A DNA stretch of 64,000 nucleotides from Pseudodesulfovibrio hydrargyri (GCF_001874525.1 NZ_LKAQ01000004.1:807531-871530), one strand, 5' to 3'; shown: positions 23,111 through 32,784, counted from the stretch's first letter. Numbers and translations: made by a program. The notes: generated by a model not told the origin, from the sequence alone.

Positions 23111-25972
23111 GTGAAGATCGACCGCGACCCGCTAGAACGCCCTGACGCCGAGACCCGCAAGCGGCTGATCGAATCCGACCCCGCCCTGTTCCGCAAGCTG
23201 GTCGAGGCCTCGGGCATGGCCATCTCCATCCACGACGAAAACCTCCGACCCATCTGGGGGAACCGGGCCTGGACCGAACTCTGGGGGTACTCCGTCGGGG
23301 AAATCCTGGACATCCCCCAGGAAATGCTCATGCCGGAGGAGACCCTGGAGCTGTACTGGAACAATGTCCTCTCCACGGTCAGCCAGGGAGAGCGCTGGCA
23401 GGGGGAATACGTGATCCGGGCCAGGGACGGCCGGCTGCACACGGTCAAGGGGTGGTTCGACCCGATTACCGACGAGTCCGGGAAAGTCACCTGCGTCATC
23501 GCCATCAAGCAGGACCTGTCCGACCTCATCCGCGTCCGCGAGGCCCTGGGCTCGGCCGAAAAGAGCCTGAACTTCATCTCCGACTGCACCAGCGACATCT
23601 TCTTCCGCCTGAACCTGCGCACCGGCCTGTACGACTACCTCAGCCCCTCGGTGGAGCGGTTCTCGGGCTACTCGGTCCGGGAATACCAGGAATGTCCCAT
23701 GCTCATCCGCAAGATCATCCACCCGGACTGGCACGACTACCTGGACCGGATCATGGAGGAGCTGCTCGCGGGCCAGGTGCGCGAGGAATACGAATTTCAG
23801 TTCATCCACAAGTCCGGCCGGGTCCACTGGGCCAGCCAGCGCCACATCCTGCTCCGGGACAAGAACGGCGCTCCCCTGGCCGTGGAGGGCATCGCCACGG
23901 ACATCACCGCGCGCAAGCAGGCCGAGGAACGGTTGCGCGCCAGCGAGGAGAAGTTTCGTTTCCTGGCCGAAAACACCGCCGACGTCATCTGGACCATGGA
24001 CGACGAATACCGCCTGGTCTACGCCACCCCGTCCATCAAGGACGTCAGCGGCTTCACCGCGGAGGAGCTCCAGGGCCGCCCGTTCAAGAAGATGATCACC
24101 CGGTCGTCCATCGCCAAGTTCGAGGAGGCCCTGGCCCGGCGGCAAGAGGCCGAGGCCAGGGGCGACTACACCCTGATCAACACTCTGGAGTTGGAGCACA
24201 TCGACAAGAGCGGCAAGATATTCTGGGTCGAGACCATGATAAAGCGGCTGCTCGATGACAAGGGCCGCCCCCACGGATTCCAGGGCGTGTCCCGGGACGT
24301 CACCCTGCGCCTGGAGGCCGGGGCCGCCATCGCGGCCAGCGAGGCGCGCTTCCGGACCCTGTTCGAGGACTCCCCCATCTCCCTGTGGGAAGAGGACCTG
24401 ACCAAGCTCAAGTTCTACTTCGACGACCTCAGGGAGCAGGGCGTCACGGACTTCCGCGCATTCTTCCGCGACAACCCCGAGGCCCTGCTCCGCTGCGCCG
24501 ACCTGGTCACCGTGGTGGACGTGAACAAGGCCACCCTGGCCCTGCTCGGCGCGGCCAGCAAGGAAGAGCTGTTCGGCAACCTGGACAACGTCCTGACCGA
24601 ATCCTCCATGTCCGCCTTTGCCGAGGAGATGATCCTGCTCGCCTCGGGCGGCCGGGAATACTGTGGCGAGATCGCCAACCGCACTCTGGACGGCGACACC
24701 ATCTGGGTCATGGCCCACTTCTTCGTGCCCGACGAGTACAAGGATACCCTGTCCAGGGTCATCGTCTCCCTGCTGGACGTGACCCCCAGGCGGCGGGCCG
24801 AAGAGGCCCTCATGGACTCCGAGGAGCGCTACCGCGTCCTGGCCGAGAATTCCCAGGAAGGCGTCATCGTCATGCAGCACGGCGCGGTCCGCTACGTCAA
24901 CGAGTCCATGCTGCGCATCACCGGCTACTCGGCCGGGGAGCTCGAGGCCATCGATTTCGTGGACATGGTCCACCCCGGCGACCAGCACGAGCATGCCCCC
25001 CAATTCGCCCGCCTCGCCTCCGGCGGGATGAACGAGTCCCTGGGCTCCTTCCGCGTCCTGACCCGCAGCGGCGGGACCAAGTGGGTGAACATGAGCGTCA
25101 AGCCGATCATGTGGGGCGGCCGCGAGGCCCAGATGCTCATCCTGACCAACATCACCCGGTACAAGGCGCTCGAGTCCGAACTGCTCATCGCCCACGCCCA
25201 GATGGAGAACCGGGTGCGCAAGCGGACCGCCGAACTGTCCAAGGCCAACGTCCGGCTCAAGGCCGTGGCCGAGGAGCGGGGCAAGGCCCAGGAACGCATC
25301 CAGGCCCTGACCCAGCAACTCATCCGCGTGCAGGAGGACGAGCGCCAGCGCATCGCCCGCGACCTGCACGACAACGTGGCCCAGGACCTCTCGTCCATCA
25401 TGCTCAAGATGGAGACCCTGTTCGACGGCCTCCCGGCGCCGGACCTGGAACTGGCCGAGCGGGGAGAGGCCGTGGCCGACATTCTGCGCCGGACCATCGC
25501 CTCGGTCCGGGAGATCGCCTACGGCCTGCGGCCCCCGGCCCTGGACCAGCTGGGCCTGGTCCAGGCCCTGACCAACCTGTGCCACGATTCGGGGAACCGC
25601 TACGGCTTTGACGTTGACTTTTTCTCCACCGGACTCGAAAATATTACCCTGGACTTCGACGTGGAAATCAATCTCTACCGCATGGTCCAGGAGGCCGTCA
25701 GGAACATCTGCCGCCACGCCGGGGCGACCAAGGCCGTCATCCGCCTGGTCAAGAGCCACCCGGACATCCTCATCCGCATCGAGGACAACGGCAGCGGATT
25801 CCCGATGGAGGAGAGCCTGGCCAGGGCCGACGCGGAAAAACGCATGGGGTTGCGGAGCATGGAGGAGCGGGCCCGCCTCATCGGCGGTTCCATGGAGATC
25901 CAGACCCTGACCGGCACCGGCACACGCATACTTTTCAAGGTACCGATCGAAAGCGCGAGGAGACACGGCTAG
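23111..25972 (+). CDS. Multi-PAS NarL-type sensor histidine kinase
   Basis: This cytoplasmic kinase of about 953 residues has five PAS domains in tandem (recognisable at ISIHDENLRPIWGN, DIFFRLNLRTGLYDYLS, DVIWTMDDEYRLVYATPS, SISLWEED-type and GVIVMQHGAVRYVN) followed by HisKA_3 and a HATPase. The phosphoacceptor is H753 in IARDLHDNVAQDL. The start is uncertain: a GTG at 23111 gives a natural KIDRDP head, while an ATG at 23048 is in frame but its first 21 codons look non-coding. The LuxR-type regulator begins one base after its stop, a clear kinase-regulator pair. Confidence 0.9.
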   Translation: MKIDRDPLERPDAETRKRLIESDPALFRKLVEASGMAISIHDENLRPIWGNRAWTELWGYSVGEILDIPQEMLMPEETLELYWNNVLSTVSQGERWQGEYVIRARDGRLHTVKGWFDPITDESGKVTCVIAIKQDLSDLIRVREALGSAEKSLNFISDCTSDIFFRLNLRTGLYDYLSPSVERFSGYSVREYQECPMLIRKIIHPDWHDYLDRIMEELLAGQVREEYEFQFIHKSGRVHWASQRHILLRDKNGAPLAVEGIATDITARKQAEERLRASEEKFRFLAENTADVIWTMDDEYRLVYATPSIKDVSGFTAEELQGRPFKKMITRSSIAKFEEALARRQEAEARGDYTLINTLELEHIDKSGKIFWVETMIKRLLDDKGRPHGFQGVSRDVTLRLEAGAAIAASEARFRTLFEDSPISLWEEDLTKLKFYFDDLREQGVTDFRAFFRDNPEALLRCADLVTVVDVNKATLALLGAASKEELFGNLDNVLTESSMSAFAEEMILLASGGREYCGEIANRTLDGDTIWVMAHFFVPDEYKDTLSRVIVSLLDVTPRRRAEEALMDSEERYRVLAENSQEGVIVMQHGAVRYVNESMLRITGYSAGELEAIDFVDMVHPGDQHEHAPQFARLASGGMNESLGSFRVLTRSGGTKWVNMSVKPIMWGGREAQMLILTNITRYKALESELLIAHAQMENRVRKRTAELSKANVRLKAVAEERGKAQERIQALTQQLIRVQEDERQRIARDLHDNVAQDLSSIMLKMETLFDGLPAPDLELAERGEAVADILRRTIASVREIAYGLRPPALDQLGLVQALTNLCHDSGNRYGFDVDFFSTGLENITLDFDVEINLYRMVQEAVRNICRHAGATKAVIRLVKSHPDILIRIEDNGSGFPMEESLARADAEKRMGLRSMEERARLIGGSMEIQTLTGTGTRILFKVPIESARRHG

Positions 25973-25973
25973 T

Positions 25974-26654
25974 ATGGGAGCGAACACCCTGGACATCCTG
26001 ATCGTCGACGACCACCCCCTCTTCAGGGAGGGGCTCAAAACCATCGTCAGCCGGGACGAGAACTTCGCGGTCTGCGCCGAGGCGGGCACCGGCCAGGAGG
26101 GCGTGGCCCTGGCCCGCGACCACAGGCCGGACATCGTCCTGGTGGACATCTCCATGCCCGACAAGAGCGGCATCCAGATGATCCGCGAACTCAAGGACGA
26201 ACTGCCCCAGACCCGATTCGTGATCATCTCCATGCACTCCGAGGCCGACTACATCGTCGAGGCCTTCCGCGCCGGGGCCACCGGCTACATCATCAAGGAA
26301 TCCGCCGCCGGGCAGCTCATCAAGGGGCTGAACACCGTGGCCGGCGGCAATCTCTTCCTGGACAGCGCCCTGTCCCAGGAAGTGGTTTTCAAACTGCTCC
26401 AGACCAAAAGCGGCTCCGAGGACGGCAACGACGATCCGTACTCCACCCTGACCCCGCGCGAGCAGGAAGTCATGCGCATGCTCGCCGAAGGGCTGACCGC
26501 CAAGGGCGTGGCCGAGGAACTGTTCATCTCGCCCAAAACCGTGGAGAACCACCGCACCAACCTGATGAAGAAACTCGGCCTCAAGAGCTCCGTGGAACTC
26601 GTCCGCTACGCCGCCCGGCTGGGGCTGATCGATATCGAGACCTGGGCCATTTGA
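25974..26654 (+). CDS. NarL/FixJ-family response regulator
   Basis: This 226-residue regulator has a receiver domain (about 5-120, phosphoacceptor D58 in VLVDISMP, lysine in YIIKES) and a C-terminal LuxR-type helix-turn-helix (about 155-215, LTPREQEVMRMLAEG and FISPKTVENHRTNLMKKL). It is translated one base after the multi-PAS kinase and is almost certainly its partner. Ends before a UUCG-loop terminator. Target genes are not shown by the sequence. Confidence 0.95.
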   Translation: MGANTLDILIVDDHPLFREGLKTIVSRDENFAVCAEAGTGQEGVALARDHRPDIVLVDISMPDKSGIQMIRELKDELPQTRFVIISMHSEADYIVEAFRAGATGYIIKESAAGQLIKGLNTVAGGNLFLDSALSQEVVFKLLQTKSGSEDGNDDPYSTLTPREQEVMRMLAEGLTAKGVAEELFISPKTVENHRTNLMKKLGLKSSVELVRYAARLGLIDIETWAI

Positions 26655-26687
26655 CCGCTTCCACCCGACGGTCGCGCACCGCACGCA

Positions 26688-26723
26688 AAGAGCCCCCGGC
26701 AACTTCGGTTGCCGGGGGCTCTT
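26688..26723. terminator. Bidirectional terminator with TTCG loop
   Basis: Arms AAGAGCCCCCGGCAAC and GTTGCCGGGGGCTCTT enclose a TTCG tetraloop. It separates the LuxR regulator from the convergent Hsp20 genes and should work in both directions. Confidence 0.9.
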
Positions 26724-26744
26724 GCTATGCAATGATTGACAAAA

Positions 26745-27113
26745 CTATTGCGCCTGGATGGTGATCCGTTTGGGCTGGACCTTCTCCACCTTGGGCAGGA
26801 AGAGTTCCAGGACCCCGTTCTCCAGGGACGCCTTGATGCGCTCCCGGTCCACGATGTCGGAGATGGAGATGGACCGCACGTATTCGCACGCGCCGAACTG
26901 AGCCTCCACGAATTTCTCGCCGGGCAGCGGGCACTGGTCTGAGCGGCCGGTCACGGTCAACTCGTCCTCTTCCAGGTCGATGGCCATGTCCTCCCTGCTC
27001 ACGCCGGGCATGTCCATGAAGATGTGAAAGCCGTCCTCGCGCTCCAGGATGTCCGTGGCCGGACGGAAACGGCTCAATTCCTTGACTGCCTCTTTCTTCG
27101 CGACTTCACTCAT
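26745..27113 (-). CDS. Hsp20/alpha-crystallin small heat-shock protein
   Basis: This 122-residue protein has one alpha-crystallin domain (about 20-115), including the FHIFMDMPGVSREDMAIDL strand pair and the GVLELFLPK near-terminal motif. Such holdases keep unfolding proteins from aggregating. It follows a second Hsp20 gene by 10 bases, in the same operon. The tail ITIQAQ is not the usual IxI/V motif. Confidence 0.92.
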   Translation of the reverse strand: MSEVAKKEAVKELSRFRPATDILEREDGFHIFMDMPGVSREDMAIDLEEDELTVTGRSDQCPLPGEKFVEAQFGACEYVRSISISDIVDRERIKASLENGVLELFLPKVEKVQPKRITIQAQ

Positions 27114-27123
27114 GACACCCTCC

Positions 27124-27537
27124 TTAGGCGACGTCGATGCTGATGGTGCGCGGCTTGATCTCTTCGGATTTGGGCAGGGTCACGGTCAACACCCCGTCCT
27201 TCATGGCCGCAGTCACCTTGTCCCTGTCCACCGGCACGCCGATGTTGACAACTCTGTGGAAAACACCGCTCGGGCGTTCCTGGCGATAGAATTTGCCCTG
27301 CGGCGCGGTGCGCTCGCCCTTGATGACCAGCGTCTTGTCGGTCAACGTCAGTTCCACGTCTTCGATGGTCACGCCGGGCACTTCCGCGCGGACGTAAATG
27401 TTCTCCTCGTCGTTGCTCAAATTGAGCGGGGGATAGGCCAAACGCCGGTCGTCGCCCATGGGCGATCTGAGCATTTCCTCAAAGACACGATCCAACCGGG
27501 ACGGAAAATTGTAGAGCGTATTGAAATCGATAACCAT
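27124..27537 (-). CDS. Hsp20/alpha-crystallin small heat-shock protein
   Basis: This 137-residue paralogue of the following gene has a domain from about 38 to 130 (IYVRAEVPGVTIEDVELTL, GVLTVTLPKSEEIKP) and a C-terminal ISIDVA tail fitting the I-x-I-type motif. The ATG at 27537 has AAGGAGGTGCCGTTC directly before it; an in-frame GTG 9 bases upstream lies inside that ribosome site and was not used. Heat-shock regulation is expected but no control element was pinpointed. Confidence 0.92.
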   Translation of the reverse strand: MVIDFNTLYNFPSRLDRVFEEMLRSPMGDDRRLAYPPLNLSNDEENIYVRAEVPGVTIEDVELTLTDKTLVIKGERTAPQGKFYRQERPSGVFHRVVNIGVPVDRDKVTAAMKDGVLTVTLPKSEEIKPRTISIDVA

Positions 27538-27705
27538 GAACGGCACCTCCTTTTCGTTCGTTCAAAATCAAAAATAGACACGCTTTTTCGATCGTCAAGA
27601 CACCCTGTGGAAAATTTTTTGCTCATGCTCGCGGTCCGCTATCGCGGACCTGACGGCGGGGAGAGTTCCGGAATGGAGAGAAAAGGCCGCGGGATTCCGG
27701 GCCGC

Positions 27706-27744
27706 AAAAAAAGCCGCCCTGTCCGCGGATGCGGGCAGGGCGGC
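27706..27744 (-). terminator. Intrinsic terminator of the Trm112-like gene
   Basis: On the minus strand a GCCGCCCTGCCCGC / GCGGACAGGGCGGC hairpin (27713-27744, ATCC loop) is followed by seven T residues (27712-27706). It ends the Trm112-like gene 25 bases after its stop. Confidence 0.88.
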
Positions 27745-27768
27745 GTGAAAGACGAACCTTTGGAGCGG

Positions 27769-27957
27769 CTAGTTTGAGCCGGTCCAGTCCTTTTCGGGCA
27801 CGGCTTGGTCCACGAGCATGATCGGGATGTCGTCCTTGACCGGGTAGACCACCTTGCACTTGGGGCAGGCCAGCCCGTCGCCGCCGGGTTTGGGCGTGAG
27901 TTCGCCCTTGCACTGCGGGCAGGCCAGAATATCGAGCAGTTCTTTTTTCAGGGTCAT
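27769..27957 (-). CDS. Trm112-family zinc-ribbon protein
   Basis: This 62-residue zinc ribbon has C13-P-Q-C16 and C31-P-K-C34 pairs and a KVVYPVKDDIPIML tail. In other organisms Trm112-like proteins stabilise and activate RNA or protein methyltransferases; a bacterial single-gene version is common. The ATG at 27957 follows AAAAGGAGAACGCC; upstream codons are non-coding. Divergent from the PHP gene. Confidence 0.9.
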   Translation of the reverse strand: MTLKKELLDILACPQCKGELTPKPGGDGLACPKCKVVYPVKDDIPIMLVDQAVPEKDWTGSN

Positions 27958-28088
27958 GGCGTTCTCCTTTTCGCTGCGCAGGATAGCCCCGGGCGCGGGG
28001 ATTGGCAACCACGCCGTGCTTTACCTCGCAGCGGAGAGTCTGTATCTTGAAAACTTGAACCATAGACAACCATAGGGACAGCATATCC

Positions 28089-28949
28089 ATGAGCATAGAC
28101 CTGCACGCGCATACCACGGTCTCCGACGGGACCCTGACGCCCACGGAACTGGTCCGGCTGGCCAAGGAGAGCGGGCTGGACGCCATCGCGGTGACCGACC
28201 ACGACACCTTCCAGGGCATACACGAGGCCCTGGAGGCCGGGGAAAAGTTCGGCATAGAGGTCATTCCGGGCGCGGAACTGAGCCTGGAGTCGCCTGAGGG
28301 CACGGGCTGGATTCATGTGGTCGCCCTGTGGCTGCCAAAACAGGCGGACGAACTCCAAAAGGCCTTTGACTGGGTCATCGAGGGGCGCGCCAACCGCAAC
28401 CACGAGATCGTGGAGAAACTGCGCAAGCTTGGCGTGAACATCACCTACGAAGCCGTGGCCGCACGGGCCACCGGGACCATCGGCCGGCCGCATTTCGCCC
28501 AGGAGCTCATGGCGCTGGGCGTGGTCTCGTCCATGGACGAGGCCTTCAAGGTCTGGGTCGGCGACAACGGCCGGGCCTACGTGCCCAAGCGCAAGCTCAC
28601 GCCCGAGCAGGCCCTCTCCATCCTGAAGGACATCGGGGCCACCTCCATCCTGGCCCACCCGTTCGCCCTGAAACTGAGCTACAAGGAAACCGAAAAGGCG
28701 GTCCGCCGCCTCATGGATCTCGGCCTGGACGGCATGGAGGTCTTCTACTCCGAGCACTCCGAGGCGGACACCAGGGCGTTCGGCGAGATGGCCGACCGCC
28801 TCGGCCTGCTCAAGAGCGGCGGCTCGGACTTCCACGGGACCAACAAGCCGGACATCAGGCTCGGCGTGGGCCGGGGCAACCTGGACATCCCCAACGAACT
28901 GCTCGACAAGATGAAAGCGGCCCGGCGGGCCAAGGGACTGCCCGTCTAA
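28089..28949 (+). CDS. PHP-domain phosphoesterase (RNase AM/YciV-like)
   Basis: This 286-residue PHP domain protein has the metal-binding motifs IDLHAHTTVSDG, VTDHDT, IPGAELS, AHPFA and GGSDFHG. Length and order match the YciV/RnmA group, which removes 5' nucleotides or 3',5'-bisphosphate nucleotides. Polymerase exonuclease PHP domains are longer and fused, so a free enzyme is more likely. The DUF362 gene follows after 5 bases. Confidence 0.9.
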   Translation: MSIDLHAHTTVSDGTLTPTELVRLAKESGLDAIAVTDHDTFQGIHEALEAGEKFGIEVIPGAELSLESPEGTGWIHVVALWLPKQADELQKAFDWVIEGRANRNHEIVEKLRKLGVNITYEAVAARATGTIGRPHFAQELMALGVVSSMDEAFKVWVGDNGRAYVPKRKLTPEQALSILKDIGATSILAHPFALKLSYKETEKAVRRLMDLGLDGMEVFYSEHSEADTRAFGEMADRLGLLKSGGSDFHGTNKPDIRLGVGRGNLDIPNELLDKMKAARRAKGLPV

Positions 28950-28954
28950 CGATC

Positions 28955-29707
28955 ATGGCCGACGTCGTCACCCTCCCCTGCGAAAGCTACGCGCGGACCG
29001 TGCGCGACGCCTTTGAACAGGCGGGCGGCCCGGACGCCCTGGCCGGATTCGAGCGCATCCTGCTCAAGCCCAATCTGGTCAACGCCTCGCCCTTTCCGGT
29101 GACCACCCACCCCGAGTTCACGGCCGCGGCCATCGACGCCGTCCGCGCCCACACGGACGCGCCCATCACCATCGCCGAGGGCACCGGCGACAAGGACAAG
29201 GAGACCGGCGAGGTCTTCACCGCCCTGGGCTACGAGGAGCTCGCCCGATGCAAGGGCGTCGATCTGCTCGACCTCAACCACGCGGACCTTACCGAGGTCT
29301 CGCGCCCGGGCTGCCCGGTCTTTCCGACCATGTGGCTGCCCAAGGCCGCCTTCACCCACTGCATCGTGTCCCTGCCCGTGCTCAAGGGCCATTCCATGGC
29401 CTCCGTGACCGGGACCATGAAGAACATGATGGGCTTTGCCCCGCCCTCCCACTACCAGGGCGGCGGCTGGAAAAAGGCCCTCTTCCACCGCGACATGCAC
29501 GGCTCCATCCGCGACCTGAACCGCTACGTCACCCCGCACTTCACCCTCATGGACGCCACGGTCGGGCTCAGGGACTACCACCTGGGCGGCCCTCGGTGCC
29601 GCCCGGAAGTGGGCATGATCCTGGCCGGGGCCGACCCTTTGGCCGTGGACCGCGCCGCCGCCGGGCTGCTCGGCATCGACTGGCGCGAAGTCGACCACCT
29701 GCGCTAG
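28955..29707 (+). CDS. DUF362-domain protein
   Basis: This 250-residue protein has the DUF362 features ILLKPNLVNASPFPVTTHPE, VSLPVLKGHSMASVTGTMKN and GADPLAVDRAAAGLLG. DUF362 proteins in anaerobes often carry a terminal ferredoxin; here there is none, so the protein is a bare domain. Probably cytoplasmic. It lies between the PHP and U32 genes, all same strand with short gaps. Biochemical role not established for the family in general. Confidence 0.88.
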   Translation: MADVVTLPCESYARTVRDAFEQAGGPDALAGFERILLKPNLVNASPFPVTTHPEFTAAAIDAVRAHTDAPITIAEGTGDKDKETGEVFTALGYEELARCKGVDLLDLNHADLTEVSRPGCPVFPTMWLPKAAFTHCIVSLPVLKGHSMASVTGTMKNMMGFAPPSHYQGGGWKKALFHRDMHGSIRDLNRYVTPHFTLMDATVGLRDYHLGGPRCRPEVGMILAGADPLAVDRAAAGLLGIDWREVDHLR

Positions 29708-29762
29708 CGGCCGCGCCAACATTCCGCTTGGCGAAACGAACCCCCATCAGGTAGTCTGCGCC

Positions 29763-31157
29763 ATGCCCGACACCCCGTTCATCCCGGAACTGCTCGCTCC
29801 CGCGGGCGACATGGAAAAGCTCGAGACCGCCATCCTCTACGGCGCGGACGCCGTGTACCTCGGCGGCGAGGGCCTCAACCTGCGCGCCGGCGCGGGCGGG
29901 TTCGACCGCCAGGCCCTGGAACGGGCCATCCGGGTTGCCCACAAGGCCGGGGTCAAGGTCTACTACACCCTCAACGTCTACCCGCGCCAGTCGCACATGA
30001 ACGCGGTGCGCGAGCAGCTCGACACCCTGGGCGAACTCGGGCCAGACGCGATCATCGCCGCCGACCCAGGCGTCATCCGCCTGCTGCGCCGCGAGCTGCC
30101 CGAAATCCCGGTGCACATCTCCACCCAGGCCAACACCGCCAACGTGGAGGCCGTGCGCTTCTGGCGCGAGAACGGGGCCAAACGCGTCAACGTGGCCCGC
30201 GAGCTGCGCTCGGCCGAGCTGGGCGAGATGCTCGACGCCTGCCGCAAGCAGATGCCGACCATGGAACTTGAGGTCTTCGTCCACGGGGCCATGTGCATGG
30301 CCGTGTCCGGCCGTTGCTACATGTCCGCGCTGCTCAACGACCGGCCCGGCAACCTCGGCCAGTGCTCCCACCCCTGCCGCTACGAGTACCGGCCCGTGTC
30401 CATGACCTTCGAGGAACGCACCCGGCCCGGCGAAAAGCTCTGGGAGATGCGCGAATACGAAAACCCGTTCTCCGAAGACTTCACCTTCGACGCGCCCGAG
30501 GAGTTCGCCTTCTCCTCCCCGGACAACGACCGGTCCGCGTCCCAGCCCCCGGCCGACCGCGCCCTGTCCGCCGCGCTGGACACCGACAACTGGACCAAAT
30601 TCTTCGCCGCCGAAGACCTTTGCCTGCTCCACTATCTCGAGTGGTTCCGGGGCATGAAGGTCGCTTCGCTCAAGCTCGAAGGCCGCACCAAGAGCTCGGC
30701 CTACCTCGCCCAGGTCGTGGATGCTTACAAGACCGCCCTGACCCACGCCGCCACCGGCCGGTTCCAGCCCGAACTCTACCTGTCCGAACTGGTCAACGCC
30801 GCCTCCCGGCCCCTGACCACAGGCTTCTTCGACCCGGCCAACCGGGGCATCATCGCCCAGCCGCCCGACGAGACCGAAAAACGGCCCGTGCTGGCCCGCA
30901 TCCTCGCCCCCCTGGCCGCGGGCCGCTGGCTCGTCCAGACCAAGGCGCGCTGGACCTCGGCCGCCCCCGTGGAAATCCTCGTGCCCGGCCTCATCCGGCC
31001 CCAGATCTCCGCCGAGGACTACGGCCTGGTCGACGACACAGGCCAAGCCGTCGACACCTCCCACCCCGGCCAACGCGCCGTGTTCATCTGCGACCACCCG
31101 GAAATCAAGACCGGCATGTTCATCCGAAAACCCTGGGATATGGACAAGCTGGATTAA
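29763..31157 (+). CDS. U32-family peptidase-like protein (tRNA/rRNA hydroxylation type)
   Basis: This 464-residue protein starts ELLAPAGDMEKLETAILYGADAVYLGG, the standard U32 TIM-barrel head. The cysteine set FVHGAMCMAVSGRCYMS plus GQCSHPC would ligate an iron-sulfur cluster. Characterised members (TrhP, RlhA) hydroxylate tRNA uridine or 23S rRNA cytidine using prephenate, rather than cut peptides. Length and cysteine spacing fit that group, but which RNA is targeted cannot be told. Confidence 0.9.
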   Translation: MPDTPFIPELLAPAGDMEKLETAILYGADAVYLGGEGLNLRAGAGGFDRQALERAIRVAHKAGVKVYYTLNVYPRQSHMNAVREQLDTLGELGPDAIIAADPGVIRLLRRELPEIPVHISTQANTANVEAVRFWRENGAKRVNVARELRSAELGEMLDACRKQMPTMELEVFVHGAMCMAVSGRCYMSALLNDRPGNLGQCSHPCRYEYRPVSMTFEERTRPGEKLWEMREYENPFSEDFTFDAPEEFAFSSPDNDRSASQPPADRALSAALDTDNWTKFFAAEDLCLLHYLEWFRGMKVASLKLEGRTKSSAYLAQVVDAYKTALTHAATGRFQPELYLSELVNAASRPLTTGFFDPANRGIIAQPPDETEKRPVLARILAPLAAGRWLVQTKARWTSAAPVEILVPGLIRPQISAEDYGLVDDTGQAVDTSHPGQRAVFICDHPEIKTGMFIRKPWDMDKLD

Positions 31158-31214
31158 GCATCATCAACCGGACTTATTCTCTAGAGAAAATTTATTTCAA
31201 TTTATTTTATACTG

Positions 31215-32651
31215 TTACAGTATGGCAAGTTGGGTCACCTTTTGCTCGATTCCTTTTTTTCCCACCCAGTAGCAATAAAAGCTGCTCGGCACATGGGCGA
31301 CTCTGAAGCCTTTATCTCGCGTTATCCCCAAAGCCGTTCTTGTGGTTGCGAGAGCGGAAATATTCGTATTTTCCGTAAAAGACCGCAGAGCCCCAAGTTT
31401 TGTCGAATCACGGAAATATAAATCCGACCATTTTACTTCAAGTGCAGAGGTGGGCCTTAAGGTCGCCGGATTCAATTGGACTATATCCACCTCGCCCCCC
31501 TTCCACCGGGCATATCTCAACAGTTCATTTTCCCGAGCATGGAACCATTGGCTGAAAATAGCCGTTTCCGTCAAACATCCCATCGGGTCGTCGTCCGGTC
31601 CTACCGGCTGAAACAAGGCTGCACGAATCGAAGGATTGGTTAGGTACAGCTTAAAGCCTCGTTCCCGCTTGAATGCCTTGCCCGTTTCATCAACCCTGCA
31701 GACCTTCATAATCAGAAAAGCCGCTTCCAAATAATTGAGATACCTCTTTATGGTATCTTTTTTGACCCCGGCCGCCTTGGAGAGGCCGTCGAGATTGAAT
31801 TCACTGCCTGAATTGTAGGCAACAACCGTGAACAGCCGATACAATTCTTGAACATCATTGATCCCATACAGACTGGGAAGATCACGCAGCAATGCCTTAT
31901 CGATGATATCCCTGCGAATGAACTGGCTGGCTCCCTCTCTGACGTCGAGGCTGGCAACGGCCTCCGGATACCCCCCCACATTCAGATATGTCACGAATTC
32001 TTCATTCAACGGTCCTATCGAAACTTCCTGGAGATGCTCCAGTTCGTCTCCCACCATCCCCACGAGTTCCTCTTCTCGGCCGATAAAGCTCAGATATTCC
32101 GCGAAAGTCAGGGGGGGGAGCATAAAATCGGAGAATCGTCCAGCACCAGATTCGTGACTCTTCACCTTCAATGCGGCCGCAGCGGACCCCGACGCAATGA
32201 ATTTGGCGTTGGGGTAGCTGTCGACCAGACTTTTCAAGTGAATTTCCCAATCTTTCAAATATTGGATTTCATCAAAGAAAACCACAAACTCGTCATTTCT
32301 ACCTAGGGATTGTCTTTCTCTAACGATCCCGACGAATTGTTCCAGACCCATCCCAGTATATATCGGAGTATCTATAGATGCGAAGAGGATGCGTTGCGCG
32401 TTCCAACCATCGGCCACCATTTTGTGGATCACCTGATGAAGCATGACCGTTTTGCCCACACGCCTCGGCCCCATCAATATAGCCGCCCTACGAACTTTTT
32501 TTTGAGTGCATCTCGAGTAAAAAGCCTTGAAATACGCTCGATACGGCAATCCGTTATATTGCCAATCCTCAGGGCGCGCCGATGATTCCCACCAGGGATT
32601 GTCGATGAAAGATAGGCGAGCGACTATTTCTTCTTTGGATACTTCCAACAT
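31215..32651 (-). CDS. AAA_14/DUF4143-type ATPase, low GC
   Basis: This 478-residue protein has an AAA ATPase domain with Walker A GPRRVGKT (about 60-67), Walker B VVFFDEIQYL and sensor SGSAAAAL. A C-terminal DUF4143-type region follows (about 270-460), whose ALEVKWSD and GEVDIV parts suggest a degenerate restriction-endonuclease-like fold. The ATG at 32651 has GGAGG before it; an earlier TTG in frame sits in the ribosome site. GC content is visibly below that of its neighbours and it has no operon partner, which points to horizontal acquisition. The family is common but its role is unsettled. A 14-base-arm palindrome lies just upstream. Confidence 0.88.
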   Translation of the reverse strand: MLEVSKEEIVARLSFIDNPWWESSARPEDWQYNGLPYRAYFKAFYSRCTQKKVRRAAILMGPRRVGKTVMLHQVIHKMVADGWNAQRILFASIDTPIYTGMGLEQFVGIVRERQSLGRNDEFVVFFDEIQYLKDWEIHLKSLVDSYPNAKFIASGSAAAALKVKSHESGAGRFSDFMLPPLTFAEYLSFIGREEELVGMVGDELEHLQEVSIGPLNEEFVTYLNVGGYPEAVASLDVREGASQFIRRDIIDKALLRDLPSLYGINDVQELYRLFTVVAYNSGSEFNLDGLSKAAGVKKDTIKRYLNYLEAAFLIMKVCRVDETGKAFKRERGFKLYLTNPSIRAALFQPVGPDDDPMGCLTETAIFSQWFHARENELLRYARWKGGEVDIVQLNPATLRPTSALEVKWSDLYFRDSTKLGALRSFTENTNISALATTRTALGITRDKGFRVAHVPSSFYCYWVGKKGIEQKVTQLAIL

Positions 32652-32661
32652 GACTGCCTCC

Positions 32662-32691
32662 AAAATAAGACTACTCCAGTGGTCTTATTTT
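32662..32691 (-). promoter_or_regulatory. Palindrome abutting the ATPase ribosome site
   Basis: AAAATAAGACTACT (32662-32675) and AGTGGTCTTATTTT (32678-32691) are complementary with one mismatch around CC. It ends next to the GGAGG ribosome site (32656-32660). Likely an operator for a dimeric regulator, or a hairpin that controls translation. Confidence 0.6.
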
Positions 32692-32784
32692 TTCAATAGT
32701 CGTTAACAATCCGAATATATTTGATTTATACTAAAACAATAAGGGCGCGGTTTTCAAAAAGAGATATAGAAATATTCGTCGAAC

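Noticed and set aside
31209..31223. Palindrome ATACTG-TTA-CAGTAT as terminator
   Set aside because: Only a 6-base stem with no T-run on the gene strand; it centres on the stop codon and is too weak to call a terminator.
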